Assembly (NCBI RefSeq): GCF_027925155.1
Contig: NZ_BSDY01000003.1
Span: forward strand, 215,172-279,171
Length of the DNA stretch: 64,000 bases
DNA from: Propionigenium maris DSM 9537
GTDB taxonomy: Bacteria; Fusobacteriota; Fusobacteriia; Fusobacteriales; Fusobacteriaceae
Direction: 5' to 3'
This document shows, one piece after another, positions 43,047 to 51,533 of the stretch; position 1 is the stretch's first letter, and each line of letters opens with the position of its first letter. A program made the translations under genes and the position numbers. The notes below the pieces were generated by a model that made no database searches, was not told the DNA's origin, and saw only the letters and a program-made list of their open reading frames with translations.

Positions 43047-45020
43047 ATGAAAAAGAAGATGTTATTGGGGGCTTTTATTTTATGTGCATGGTCTGCTATT
43101 GGGGCAGAGGAGGATTTTTTCTTTGAGGAGGGCACCATCACTCAGAGACTGGAGGAAAGTGTAGTTACTACAGAAAGGTTTGAAACCAATGTACGTAACA
43201 CACCGAAGAATATTACCATTGTTACAAGGGATGATATTGAAAAGAAGGGGGCCAAGAGTGTTATCGAAGCACTGAAGGGAGTTCCAGGGGCTAATGCTAA
43301 AAATAGTTTTGGTTTCGGAAGTATCGATCTCAGGGGCCAGGGGGCAGCCAACCACTCAAATACCCTCATCCTTGTAGACGGGATCAGGCAAAATCCTGTG
43401 GATATGGGAGGAGCCAGAGTCAACAACATTGATATTGCAAATGTAGAGAGGATCGAGGTCATCCCCGGGGGTGGATCGGTACTCTATGGTGACGGAGCAG
43501 TAGGGGGAGTTGTAAACATAGTAACAAGAACTGCCGCTGCCACAGAGGGATACAGATCAATCTTTGCAGAGGCTGGAAAAAACAGCCTCCTTGGATACGG
43601 GGTGAATTTCGGGGAAAAATTAACAGACAGCCTTCTTCTGCAGTTAAACTATACAGATAGAAATAACAGTGGCTACAGGGACAACGGGGACTATGATACA
43701 GAAAATATTGAGGTAGGGCTTAAATATATGCTCTCGGACACAGATACGGTTTCCTATAAATACGGCCACTACGAGGAGGCATACGGTCTCCCTGGATCTC
43801 TGAAAAAAAATGATCTGGGAGATGATTTGGACGAGGGGAGAAGCTGGACTAAATCTCCAAGGAAGCATGCTGAGTATATAACCGATTCCCACACTTTAAG
43901 CTACGGTACAAAAATAAATAACAGTTTAGAGTTTATGATAGATGGTAACTACAAGAAGAGCGACTACGATTCCGTTGATGAGGGGGAAGCAAATACTGCC
44001 TATGATAACTCCCAGTATATGATAAAGCCTAAATTAAAGCTTTCCTATGGGGAGGGATCCCACGTAATTTTTGGATACGACTACTATAAGGGTGACTCTG
44101 AAGTTAAAGATTACTTTGGTTCCCCTGTGGACAGGGATCTGGAAAAGTCTTCGGACAGTGTCTTTGCCCTCAATACCTACAGCTGGAAAAAATTCCAGTT
44201 CATCCAGGGAGTAAGATATGAGAAGACAGATTATGACCTTAAAGCTGATCAGACCCTGGAGCCTGGGAAAACATACACCGATATGGATTCCTCCAACACA
44301 GCTGTGGAACTGGCAGTAAACTACCTCTACTCCGATACGGGAAGTGCCTATATCTCCTATACCAATGGATTCAGGACTCCAAATACAGGGGAGCTTTCAA
44401 GGGCTTCAGAGGATATCAAGGAGCAGACCCACGAGTACTTTGAGGTTGGATTAAAGGATGTTATCTTCGATTCATTTGTAAGTGCCAGTGTCTTTAAAGC
44501 CTATACAGAGGATGAGATCTATTATGATAAGGTCAACTACGTAAATACAAATCTAGAGGGAGAGAGTGAAAAGGTTGGGGTTGAACTATTTGCAGAGCAG
44601 TACCTGGGAAGGCTGACGCTCAGTGAGACATTTACATACATTGAAACAGAGATGCAGGATGGTCCATATGAGGGAAAGGAGGTTCCAGGAGTACCAAAGT
44701 ACAGCTTTAACCTTGGAGCGGACTATCAGTTTACCAGCAAGTTAAGAGGTAACACCTCAATAAATTACGTGGGTGAATCCTACTACAACTCCGACTTCAA
44801 TAATGAGGCTGATAAGATGGACGACTACATAACTGTGGACATTAAAGCAGCATATGACTTCCAGAATGGTCTGGAGATCTACGCCGGGATAGATAATATC
44901 TTTGCCGAGGAGTACTATGAGTATGCCGGTTACTACTACTCAAGTTCTTCCGGGGACAACTACTACTACTATCCGGCTCCTGAGAGAACCTACTACGCAG
45001 GATTCAAATATAACTTTTAA
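43047..45020 (+). CDS. btuB: TonB-dependent cobalamin receptor (BtuB-like)
   Basis: 657 aa with signal peptide MKKKMLLGAFILCAWSAIGA. The plug domain (about 40-155) shows TTERFETNVRNTPKNITIVTRDDIEKKGAKSVIEALKGVPG and a closing SVLYGDGAVGGVVNIVTRT. The beta barrel follows (about 165-657) and ends with aromatic YYAGFKYNF, as expected for outer-membrane insertion. The Tyr/Ser-rich loop near residues 625-645 is unusual. Substrate assignment comes from the cobalamin riboswitch directly upstream. Uptake of cobalamin would serve the B12-dependent lysine 5,6-aminomutase encoded in this window. Confidence 0.9.
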   Translation: MKKKMLLGAFILCAWSAIGAEEDFFFEEGTITQRLEESVVTTERFETNVRNTPKNITIVTRDDIEKKGAKSVIEALKGVPGANAKNSFGFGSIDLRGQGAANHSNTLILVDGIRQNPVDMGGARVNNIDIANVERIEVIPGGGSVLYGDGAVGGVVNIVTRTAAATEGYRSIFAEAGKNSLLGYGVNFGEKLTDSLLLQLNYTDRNNSGYRDNGDYDTENIEVGLKYMLSDTDTVSYKYGHYEEAYGLPGSLKKNDLGDDLDEGRSWTKSPRKHAEYITDSHTLSYGTKINNSLEFMIDGNYKKSDYDSVDEGEANTAYDNSQYMIKPKLKLSYGEGSHVIFGYDYYKGDSEVKDYFGSPVDRDLEKSSDSVFALNTYSWKKFQFIQGVRYEKTDYDLKADQTLEPGKTYTDMDSSNTAVELAVNYLYSDTGSAYISYTNGFRTPNTGELSRASEDIKEQTHEYFEVGLKDVIFDSFVSASVFKAYTEDEIYYDKVNYVNTNLEGESEKVGVELFAEQYLGRLTLSETFTYIETEMQDGPYEGKEVPGVPKYSFNLGADYQFTSKLRGNTSINYVGESYYNSDFNNEADKMDDYITVDIKAAYDFQNGLEIYAGIDNIFAEEYYEYAGYYYSSSSGDNYYYYPAPERTYYAGFKYNF

Positions 45021-45055
45021 ATGAAATCGCCATCCTTATTTAGGATAGCTGTATA

Positions 45056-45088
45056 AAAGAGTGGCTTTTATGTCACTCTTTTTTATTA
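45056..45088 (+). terminator. Terminator after btuB
   Basis: AAAGAGTG...CACTCTTTT stem (45056-45082) followed by TTTATT. Confidence 0.85.
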
Positions 45089-45176
45089 CCTGATAACAAT
45101 ATGTTATTTTATTTGCCTTGTAAATAAAGACAGTTCCTTGAGCTTTTAATTGTTACTTTACTTACAGAAACTATTC

Positions 45177-45350
45177 GTACCTTTTGTCTTGATACAAAAG
45201 GTACCTAAAAAATCAAGACTTCCGGCAATTGTCTTCTTAAGTATAACAAAGTTTCTGTTTCTTTTATGGGCTCTGGATAGAGCCTATCCTGTATAACGAA
45301 ACGACGTAGCATAATTTGTGAAGCCCGACGCCGGCCTGCAGTCGGCCATT
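45177..45350 (+). repeat. Palindromic intergenic repeat, copy 2
   Basis: A 28-bp perfect palindrome with GTAC ends and core GTCTTGATACA (45177-45204) is followed by CTAAAAAATCAAGAC. The body includes AATTGTCTTCTTAAGTA (45227-45243), which occurs identically in the inverted copy at 58787-58803, then GGGCTCTGGATAGAGCC and GAAACGACG. The alignment to the 58660-58856 copy runs over most of the length. Confidence 0.65.
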
Positions 45351-45407
45351 TAAGTGCTTTTAATCGATTGTAACTTTTAGAAAGCTATACTTTCCTAAAT
45401 AGTAAAA

Positions 45408-45435
45408 AGACGGAAGTAAATCCCGTCTTTTTTTA
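45408..45435. terminator. Terminator downstream of the RloB-like gene
   Basis: GACGG(G)A/T(C)CCGTC hairpin with A-run on the left and T7 on the right. It can terminate the minus-strand operon as well as plus-strand read-through. Confidence 0.75.
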
Positions 45436-45499
45436 TTTTGATTAAATGCTACTAAAGGGAAAACTTAAAATTCTACTAAATATTGTGATTACAGTAAAT

Positions 45500-46021
45500 T
45501 TAAAGTTTTATCAGCTCTGATTCATTAGACAAATCAAATTGGTTTATTTTATCACTTTTCCATAAATTTTTAATATCAAAACCTACTTCTTTAAGCTTAA
45601 CCCCAAGGTTATTACATTTATTGAGTTTTTCTTTATGTTCATCAATACTTTTCACTTTAAACATTTCTTGAATTTTCTTTAATTTAGTAGCTCTAATTAA
45701 TTCATCCTCTAAATTTTCGTCTTGTGGCACCAAAATTATCTTCTTAACAACCTTTTTATGCTTAGAAAGCATTGCTATATTTTTTTCTAAATTAGTCCTA
45801 GCATTTTTTTTATTTTGTAATACTAAATCAATATCAAAAACTAAAATTATAATCGTATCTTTCTTTAATTTCATCAAATTTTGGCTCTTAATCATTTTAT
45901 TACAAACATTAAACTTTTGAACCCTTCCTGATACAATCATATTATTTTTTATAGAATTTACTAACTTTTCCTCATTTTCTCCCTCTACATAGTAGATTAT
46001 GGGATAAGCTTTAAAGTTCAT
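45500..46021 (-). CDS. RloB/AbiL-like Toprim-type protein, putative defence partner of the ATPase
   Basis: About 173 aa from ATG 46021, which overlaps the ATPase stop by 11 bp; the longer frame starts at a GTG without an RBS. The pattern of a Toprim-like fold is visible: YYVEGENEEKLV (Glu13), a hydrophobic strand then VFDID (Asp63, Asp65), and VPQDENLEDEL (about 98-108), as in RloB and the second protein of AbiL-type systems. Very AT-rich, Lys/Asn/Ile-rich coding sequence. Paired with an AAA ATPase, it likely forms a two-gene abortive-infection or nuclease system. Family assignment is tentative. Confidence 0.6.
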   Translation of the reverse strand: MNFKAYPIIYYVEGENEEKLVNSIKNNMIVSGRVQKFNVCNKMIKSQNLMKLKKDTIIILVFDIDLVLQNKKNARTNLEKNIAMLSKHKKVVKKIILVPQDENLEDELIRATKLKKIQEMFKVKSIDEHKEKLNKCNNLGVKLKEVGFDIKNLWKSDKINQFDLSNESELIKL

Positions 46022-47450
46022 AGAGATCATCTTCTTCCAACTCACTAAGAGTTTTATTAAGTAATCTCTCTACTTCTTTAGTTGTTTTATTCAGTTCACA
46101 TATTGATTCAAGATAATTTAGATCTTCATGAATTCCCGCACTTTTTTCTTCTACAATTTTTAAAATTTCAGTTTTTCTTTTGACATTCACTAGTCTAGCA
46201 TTTATAAAGTATTTTTTTAGTTTATGTTCATCCTTATAATTTAAATCTAAATCTTTAAGATCGTTACTGTCTAAACCTTTTAAAAGGTCATTCCATTTTT
46301 TAAAGTTTTTTGATATAGTCTCTTCAAATTCATTAAGTCTATCGTTTAACTCTTCATGAATTTCTGATATCTCATAAATCAAATCTGTATTAGGTAAGGT
46401 TTTAAAAATATCATTTTTAACAGCTCTAAAAAGGCTTCGATCATTCTTTTTCATAATTTCAGTAGGATAAACAACTTCTACTTTTTGCTCTTTTTTAAAA
46501 AAAGTAAAACTATGCAGTGGAATGTTTAATTCAAGAACATCCGCATTATGAGTCGTAAAAAATAACTGTGAGTTTACAGGCAGAAAACCAATCATTGTAC
46601 TTAAAATATCTAGCTCAAGTTCTGTTTGTACAAATGACAGTTTTTCATCTATATAATAGGGTCTCGGTGCTCCTTTCATAGAATTAAAAATTTCAGCAAT
46701 TTTTAACCCCTCATAAGTTCCACGAGAAAGTAAATGTTTATTAGCGACCTCCCCTTTTTGAACCATAACTTTCTTACCATCTAAAAATTCAATATAATAA
46801 GTGTCTTCAGGAGAATCTAAACTCTCTTTAACTTCTTTAATAGAAGGATCAAAAGTTTTTAAAATAGCATTAAGAATTTTAAAATCAAACTTTTCAGCCT
46901 CGACCGTCGTATCTTCGTTAATTTCAGCAAAGGTAAAATACCATCCCATGTAGCCTTTTAAATCTTTAAAAGCTTCACTAATATCTTCAATTGATTTCTC
47001 TCCTACATGATGATATCTCATTTCTAATTTTTTCAAAGTAGATTTATAAGAATCTTTTAAGCCTACTTTTGAACTTTTTACTTCAAGATAAGTAATTATT
47101 TCATTTTTAGGAGAGATTTTACATTCTATTACATAAAGTGTATTATTTCCTAATACTAAGTCTATTTTAAAAGAAATATCCTTAGAAATATCTTTAGCTT
47201 TAGAAACAAGACCTTTTACATTCAGCTTTCCTATAAAATTAAATATGCTCATCATAGCTTTACCAAAAGTAGTTTTCCCACTAGCGTTAGCTCCCATTAA
47301 AATATTAAGCCTTTTAAACCTAAAATTAGGCCTATTAATTAAATGTTCATATTCAATAGTTGAATCTTTTATTTTTCTAGGGTATGAAAAATTAATTTTA
47401 AAGTCTTCAAAATTATATAAATTATCGATTTCTAAATTCATTATAATCAT
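46011..47450 (-). CDS. AAA/ABC-type ATPase, RloA/AbiL-like, putative defence protein
   Basis: About 479 aa. N-terminal NLEIDNLYNFEDFKINFSYP is the usual opening of OLD/RloA-type ATPases. Walker A is GANASGKTTFGKA (about 53-65), a distal Walker B-like stretch is YYIDEKLSFVQTELELDIL, and the switch region is LFFTTHNADVLEL. The C-terminal quarter is a long coiled coil. No Toprim domain is fused; that function seems to be in the small protein downstream. Start ATG 47450 is 6 nt after GTGAGGA, while the first ATG (47456) is too close. Context of repeats and AT-rich DNA fits an acquired defence unit. Confidence 0.7.
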   Translation of the reverse strand: MIIMNLEIDNLYNFEDFKINFSYPRKIKDSTIEYEHLINRPNFRFKRLNILMGANASGKTTFGKAMMSIFNFIGKLNVKGLVSKAKDISKDISFKIDLVLGNNTLYVIECKISPKNEIITYLEVKSSKVGLKDSYKSTLKKLEMRYHHVGEKSIEDISEAFKDLKGYMGWYFTFAEINEDTTVEAEKFDFKILNAILKTFDPSIKEVKESLDSPEDTYYIEFLDGKKVMVQKGEVANKHLLSRGTYEGLKIAEIFNSMKGAPRPYYIDEKLSFVQTELELDILSTMIGFLPVNSQLFFTTHNADVLELNIPLHSFTFFKKEQKVEVVYPTEIMKKNDRSLFRAVKNDIFKTLPNTDLIYEISEIHEELNDRLNEFEETISKNFKKWNDLLKGLDSNDLKDLDLNYKDEHKLKKYFINARLVNVKRKTEILKIVEEKSAGIHEDLNYLESICELNKTTKEVERLLNKTLSELEEDDLYEL

Positions 47451-47452
47451 TT

Positions 47453-47749
47453 TCATTCCTCACTTTCAAAAGTATTTTTCAAAAGCATTATACCATTCTC
47501 TGGATTTAATTTCCAGCTTTTGGAACTTAAAATAAAAAAAGAATTCAGACTCTTTAAGAAATATAAAACTTTATATTTAAAGGTTTCTAGCTTAAAAAAT
47601 GATGCTATTATATATAAGCTAGCACCTCTAAAAAATCTAATCAATATTTTATTCCAAAATATCATTACAGTTAACTTTTTAATTAGTCTAAAAGAAAATT
47701 TAGTATTTTCTGAATGGTATTTAGAAAAACTCTTTATAATATTGACCAT
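47453..47749 (-). CDS. Doubtful small ORF upstream of the ATPase
   Basis: 98 codons, hydrophobic and basic (IIKSFSKYHSENTKFSFRL... ending LLKNTFESEE). Its TGA overlaps the first ATG of the ATPase frame (ATGA) and its last codons supply the ATPase RBS, which argues for coupling. There is no RBS at its own start, no recognised domain, and a competing plus frame (47520-47753) covers the same DNA. It could be a remnant, or noise in AT-rich DNA. Confidence 0.25.
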   Translation of the reverse strand: MVNIIKSFSKYHSENTKFSFRLIKKLTVMIFWNKILIRFFRGASLYIIASFFKLETFKYKVLYFLKSLNSFFILSSKSWKLNPENGIMLLKNTFESEE

Positions 47750-47780
47750 TTGAAAATATCGTAGATGGAATATAAGAAAA

Positions 47781-47855
47781 GAAGTCTAGAAAAATGTTCG
47801 TCGACTCTCAAGAGGATGTGGCAAGCGATACGATTTTTTCAGACTTCTTTTTATA
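47781..47855. other. Structured palindromic element (possible terminator or small RNA)
   Basis: GAAGTCT-GAAAAA (47781-47794) pairs with TTTTTTC-AGACTTC (47834-47847). Inside, TCGT/ACGA and a CTC-TCAA-GAG hairpin give a compact branched fold of about 67 nt, followed by TTTTTAT. On the minus strand the fold is also followed by TTTTCTT. It may terminate transcripts in both directions. Confidence 0.45.
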
Positions 47856-47870
47856 TGGAGTAGATATTTT

Positions 47871-47918
47871 TAACAGGTCTTGATCTCTTGGTTACTTCTG
47901 TATCAAGACAGAAGTAAC
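47871..47918 (-). repeat. Palindromic intergenic repeat, copy 3 (short)
   Basis: Read on the minus strand: a 28-bp palindrome with GTTAC ends and core GTCTTGATACA (47891-47918) is followed by CAAGAGATCAAGACC, closely matching the start of the copy at 45177. The body is not conserved. Confidence 0.55.
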
Positions 47919-48011
47919 GGTGAGCCCCTTCTTTCTTGAGTATTTTCTTTGGATGCGGTGAGCATAGGGAGGAAATGCCCTTGGGGTACAAGCAAAGAAA
48001 GTATAAAATAA

Positions 48012-48041
48012 TAAAAAAAGAACTGAATTTACTTCAGTCCT
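48012..48041 (-). terminator. Terminator after the GYD-repeat gene
   Basis: GACTGAA/TTCAGTT stem (48020-48039) followed by T7 on the minus strand, starting right at the stop codon. Confidence 0.85.
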
Positions 48042-48774
48042 AATTCTTAGTCGGAAAAAGGGAAGACTTCACTCTTTCCCAAATGGATCTTTTATTCCCA
48101 CTTCTATCGTATCCCTCTTCATTATATAGAGAGTTGGTCTTCTCACTGTAACCCTCTTTATTCCACCCATGGATATCATAACCTCTTTCATTATAGCCAC
48201 TCTCATCGAACTTTCCTTTGGTTACCTTGTGGTCGCCAGACTCCGACCATCCTGAGGCATTGTAGCCCTCTTCATCATAGCCATTTTCATCGAACTTCGT
48301 CTTGGTCATTTTGTGGTCGCCAGATTTTGACCAGTTCAGTGCATTATAGCCCTCTCTGTCATATCCGCCTATATTGTATTTTGTCTGGGTTGTTTTATGG
48401 TAGCCGGATTTTGACCATCCCAGGACATCGTATCCGTCCTTATCGTAACCCTCTTCATCATATCTTGGGTCCTTGAATGGGGTTTTACTCTCCTTTAAGA
48501 CCTTATCTTCATCGGGGTTTCCCGATTCACCTTCAAGACCTTCAGCATCATAGGCCTCTTCAGCTCCAAGGTTCTCCTCTATAATCCTCCTTTCCCATGT
48601 CTTCTTTCTATTCAGGTAGTTTAAGGTTATATCCTCGAGGATATCCTCCAACTCATCCCTTTCATAATCAAAAAAATAATCGTCCACAGCCTCCAGGGAG
48701 ATCCCTCTTCTGCTCAGTTCCTCCTCTAATTCCCGGTAAATTTTTTCTATTAAAATTTCACACCTTTCATCCAT
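48040..48774 (-). CDS. Protein with four 28-residue GYD/W repeats, unknown
   Basis: 244 aa from ATG 48774; the longer GTG start lies inside the RBS region (TAGGAGTGAT). The N-terminal third (1-70) is acidic and helical, followed by an acidic linker. From about residue 105 to 225 a repeat of exactly 28 residues recurs, marked by Trp120, Trp148, Trp176 and Trp204, with the pattern GYDxEGYNxxGWSxSGDHKxTKxKFDExG. A short basic tail follows. No signal peptide, no membrane segment. I know of no function for this repeat. It is monocistronic with a strong terminator, beside the tRNA cluster. Confidence 0.75.
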   Translation of the reverse strand: MDERCEILIEKIYRELEEELSRRGISLEAVDDYFFDYERDELEDILEDITLNYLNRKKTWERRIIEENLGAEEAYDAEGLEGESGNPDEDKVLKESKTPFKDPRYDEEGYDKDGYDVLGWSKSGYHKTTQTKYNIGGYDREGYNALNWSKSGDHKMTKTKFDENGYDEEGYNASGWSESGDHKVTKGKFDESGYNERGYDIHGWNKEGYSEKTNSLYNEEGYDRSGNKRSIWERVKSSLFPTKN

Positions 48775-48902
48775 ATTAAATATCACTCCTATTCTTCATA
48801 GTGTCTTTATCTTTATTAAGCTTTGCTTATAAAAAGTTGAAAAGAGGTTTGCTTAAGTAAGATACTTTGTAACCTAACATCATCTATAAATTAGAAAATA
48901 AA

Positions 48903-48932
48903 AAAAGACCGATTAAATCGCCCTTGAATGTT
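48903..48932 (-). terminator. Terminator after the tRNA cluster
   Basis: GGGCGATTTAATCGGTC forms a GAT/ATC-centred stem extended by GG-CC pairs (48907-48926), then T7 on the minus strand, 65 bp past tRNA-Leu. Confidence 0.7.
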
Positions 48933-48994
48933 TGTTTTTTATTTTAATTTTACTTATAAAAAATTAAGGATGAATCCCTTACTTCTAAATTAAA

Positions 48995-49078
48995 TGGTGC
49001 GGAGGGGGAGACTTGAACTCCCACGTCAAAGACACTAGATCCTAAGTCTAGCGCGTCTGCCAATTCCGCCACCCCCGC
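48995..49078 (-). tRNA. tRNA-Leu (anticodon UAG)
   Basis: 84 nt with encoded CCA. Acceptor GCGGGGG pairs with CCTCCGC, anticodon loop CTTAGGA carries TAG, a long class II variable arm (GTGTCTTTGACGT) and T-loop GTTCAAGTC are present. Confidence 0.96.
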
Positions 49079-49276
49079 ATGGTAAATTGTAAAGTTTTCT
49101 GCGATTGATGTGAAATCAATCTTGAAAAAATTTCAATTTAGGAAAACCTTTAAAAGATATTTCCTGTGGCAAATGCATAATGCACTTTCTGAAAGAAATC
49201 CTGATTTCTTTCAATACTCATAGATTTTGTAAAATAAATTTACTTCATTTCCAAAAAAATCCATAGAATGATTAAA

Positions 49277-49353
<77 letters not shown>

Positions 49354-49367
49354 ATCTATAAAATGAG

Positions 49368-49443
49368 TGGTGCGTCACACAGGGATCGAACCTGTGACAA
49401 CTCGATTAAAAGTCGAGTGCTCTACCAACTGAGCTAGTGACGC
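49368..49443 (-). tRNA. tRNA-Lys (anticodon UUU)
   Basis: 76 nt with CCA. Acceptor GCGTCAC/GTGACGC, anticodon loop CTTTTAA carries TTT, T-loop GTTCGATCC. Confidence 0.97.
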
Positions 49444-49446
49444 ATA

Positions 49447-49522
<76 letters not shown>

Positions 49523-49552
49523 ATCTCTCGGCTGTCCCGATGGACAAGAACT

Positions 49553-49581
49553 ATATTACAACATTTTAAAGGTGGTGTCAA
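49553..49581 (-). promoter_or_regulatory. Promoter of the tRNA operon
   Basis: TTGACA (49576-49581), 17-bp spacer, TAATAT (49553-49558) on the minus strand, about 30 bp before tRNA-Gly. Confidence 0.85.
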
Positions 49582-49776
49582 CAAAATTTATGAAAAAATT
49601 TAAAATTCTTGAAATTTCAACCCTTTGATAGGATAATTTATAGGAGAGAAAGCGCTCCCTTTACTCTTCCCTTTCTTCAAGGGATAGTTTCTTAAAAAAT
49701 TTTAAAAATTCAACTAAACAGGGAGCTGCAGCGTCAAAACCACGAAACAACTTATAAGAACCTTAGGAGGATTAGT

Positions 49777-50715
49777 GTGGAAAATATAAATTTAGTTCAA
49801 ACCCTAAAGAGGGAGATTGGAAAGAAGATAGTGGGACAGACCGATATGGTGGACAAGATCCTCATAGGTCTCTTTACGGGAAACCACATCCTTTTAGAGG
49901 GGCTTCCAGGGCTGGCTAAGTCCCTGACTGTAAATACCATGGCTGAGACCCTGGGGCTGGACTTCTCCAGGATACAGTTTACCCCGGACCTTCTCCCAAG
50001 TGATGTCATCGGTACAGAGATCTACAATGAGAAGACGGGGGAGTTTCACATAAAGAGGGGTCCCATCTTCGGAAACATAATCCTGGCCGATGAGATAAAC
50101 AGAGCCCCTGCCAAGGTGCAGTCTGCCCTGCTGGAGGCCATGCAGGAGAAGCAGGTGACCATAGCTAATGAAACCCATATCCTGGACACCCCCTTCATCG
50201 TTCTGGCTACCCAGAACCCCATAGAGCAGGACGGTACCTATCCCCTGCCAGAAGCCCAGCAGGACAGGTTCCTCATGAAGGTGAAGGTGGAGTATCCAAC
50301 GAGAGAGGAGGAGAAGAGGATCCTTGCCCTCCTTACAGAGGAAACCATCTTTGAGGATATCCAGATAGACAAGATACTGAACTCCAAGAAGATAGACGAG
50401 ATCAAGAAAGAGGTCAGGGAGATCCATATAGATGAGAGGCTCAAGGACTACATCCTGGATATAGTCTTCAAGACCAGGGAGGAGAATGAGTATATCGAGT
50501 GCGGTGCCTCCCCGAGAGCCAGCATCGCCCTGGTTCTGGCATCCAAGGCCAACGCCTTTATAATGGGAAGGGAGTATGTGATGCCCGAGGATATCAAGAG
50601 GGTGGTATACGATGTGCTGAGGCACAGGCTGATCCTCTCCTACGACGCCCACGCCGAGGACAGGGAGGTAGAGGACATTATAGAGGATATCCTGGAAGGG
50701 GTTATCCTGCCATAG
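49777..50715 (+). CDS. MoxR-family AAA+ ATPase
   Basis: 312 aa chaperone-like ATPase, usually acting with von Willebrand factor A proteins to activate or assemble partners. Walker A GLPGLAKS (43-50), Walker B IILADEINRAPAKVQSALLEAMQE (Asp105, Glu106), sensor 1 VLATQNPIEQDGTYPLPEAQQDRF. The start is GTG 49777 behind TTAGGAGG. It is the first gene of a seven-gene unit with 9-bp spacing to the next. The upstream gap contains GCGCTCCCT and AGGGAGCTGC, which could pair in the leader. Confidence 0.93.
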   Translation: MENINLVQTLKREIGKKIVGQTDMVDKILIGLFTGNHILLEGLPGLAKSLTVNTMAETLGLDFSRIQFTPDLLPSDVIGTEIYNEKTGEFHIKRGPIFGNIILADEINRAPAKVQSALLEAMQEKQVTIANETHILDTPFIVLATQNPIEQDGTYPLPEAQQDRFLMKVKVEYPTREEEKRILALLTEETIFEDIQIDKILNSKKIDEIKKEVREIHIDERLKDYILDIVFKTREENEYIECGASPRASIALVLASKANAFIMGREYVMPEDIKRVVYDVLRHRLILSYDAHAEDREVEDIIEDILEGVILP

Positions 50716-50724
50716 GAGGAGATT

Positions 50725-51531
50725 GTGGATAAAAAGAAGATACTCAAGGAGATAAGGGAGATAGAGCTGAGCTCCAACATCCTTGCCAATGAGGTTTTTG
50801 CAGGGGAGTACCACTCATTCTTCAAGGGGAATGGTATGGAGTTTTCAGATATCAGAAGGTACTCCATGGGGGACGATGTAAAGAAGATAGACTGGAAGGT
50901 GAGTGCCAGGCAGAGGAAGACCTATGTAAAGGAGTTTGTAGAGGAGAGGGAGCTCTCCATGTATATCCTGGTGGATGTATCCGCCTCCAACTCCTTCCCT
51001 AAGCAGAAGCTCCTGGTGGCCAAGCTCCTGGGAAGCCTGGCCCTTACTGCAAACAAGAATAATGACAGGGTGGGAGCCCTCCTCTTCACAGACAGGGTAG
51101 AGGAGTTTATCCCCCTGAAGAAGGGGAGGAAGCACTCCCTCTCCATCCTGGAAAAATACCTCCTCCACAGGTGTGAGAGCAGAAGCACCGATATCAGGGA
51201 GGTATTGAACTTCTTCTACAAGGTGGTGAAGAGAAGAAGTATCGTCTTCCTCATCTCAGACTTTATGGATGAGGGGTATGAGAGGTCCATGAAGCTTGTG
51301 GGAAGGAAGCACGACCTCATCCCCATAAGGATCAGTAACTCCAGGAGGGCAAAGCTTCCCAAGGGAGCCCTCTTCAGCCTGGTGGACAGCGAGACCGGTG
51401 AGGAGCTCCTTATAGAAAATCTCAAAAGGGATATAAATATAGAGGAAGCAGACATAAGGGGAGGGCTCACCATAGATGTAGAGGGGGACTATGTGAGAGA
51501 GCTCTCTAAATTTTTTAGGATGAGGAGATAG
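50725..51531 (+). CDS. DUF58 (vWA-like) protein of the MoxR-Bat operon
   Basis: 268 aa from GTG 50725 (RBS AGGAGGAG). The DUF58 signature GDDVKKIDWKVSARQRKTYVKEFVEERE is at about 50-77, followed by a vWA-like metal site LVDVSASNSF (about 87-96) and the strand SIVFLISDFMDEGYE. No membrane segment is present. In such operons the MoxR ATPase is thought to act on DUF58/vWA partners. It is coupled to the next gene with a 2-bp gap. Confidence 0.9.
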   Translation: MDKKKILKEIREIELSSNILANEVFAGEYHSFFKGNGMEFSDIRRYSMGDDVKKIDWKVSARQRKTYVKEFVEERELSMYILVDVSASNSFPKQKLLVAKLLGSLALTANKNNDRVGALLFTDRVEEFIPLKKGRKHSLSILEKYLLHRCESRSTDIREVLNFFYKVVKRRSIVFLISDFMDEGYERSMKLVGRKHDLIPIRISNSRRAKLPKGALFSLVDSETGEELLIENLKRDINIEEADIRGGLTIDVEGDYVRELSKFFRMRR

Positions 51532-51533
51532 AG

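Larger units (their letters stand above)
45021..45499. other. Intergenic region with repeat element between btuB and the ATPase pair
   Basis: No gene is seen. It contains the btuB terminator, a roughly 170-bp palindromic repeat (45177-45350), a terminator-adjacent motif (45386-45409) and the terminator of the minus-strand pair (45408-45433). Confidence 0.5.

Noticed and set aside
42935..43126. 63-aa ORF crossing the riboswitch end and btuB start
   Set aside because: It overlaps the cobalamin aptamer and the btuB RBS and has no RBS of its own.
45021..48995. Genomic island integrated at the tRNA-Leu 3' end
   Set aside because: The accessory genes do lie downstream of the tRNA 3' end, but no integrase gene and no second copy of the tRNA 3' sequence was found in the window.
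49894..50814. 306-aa minus-strand ORF opposite moxR
   Set aside because: Shadow of the MoxR gene; no family motif, no RBS.
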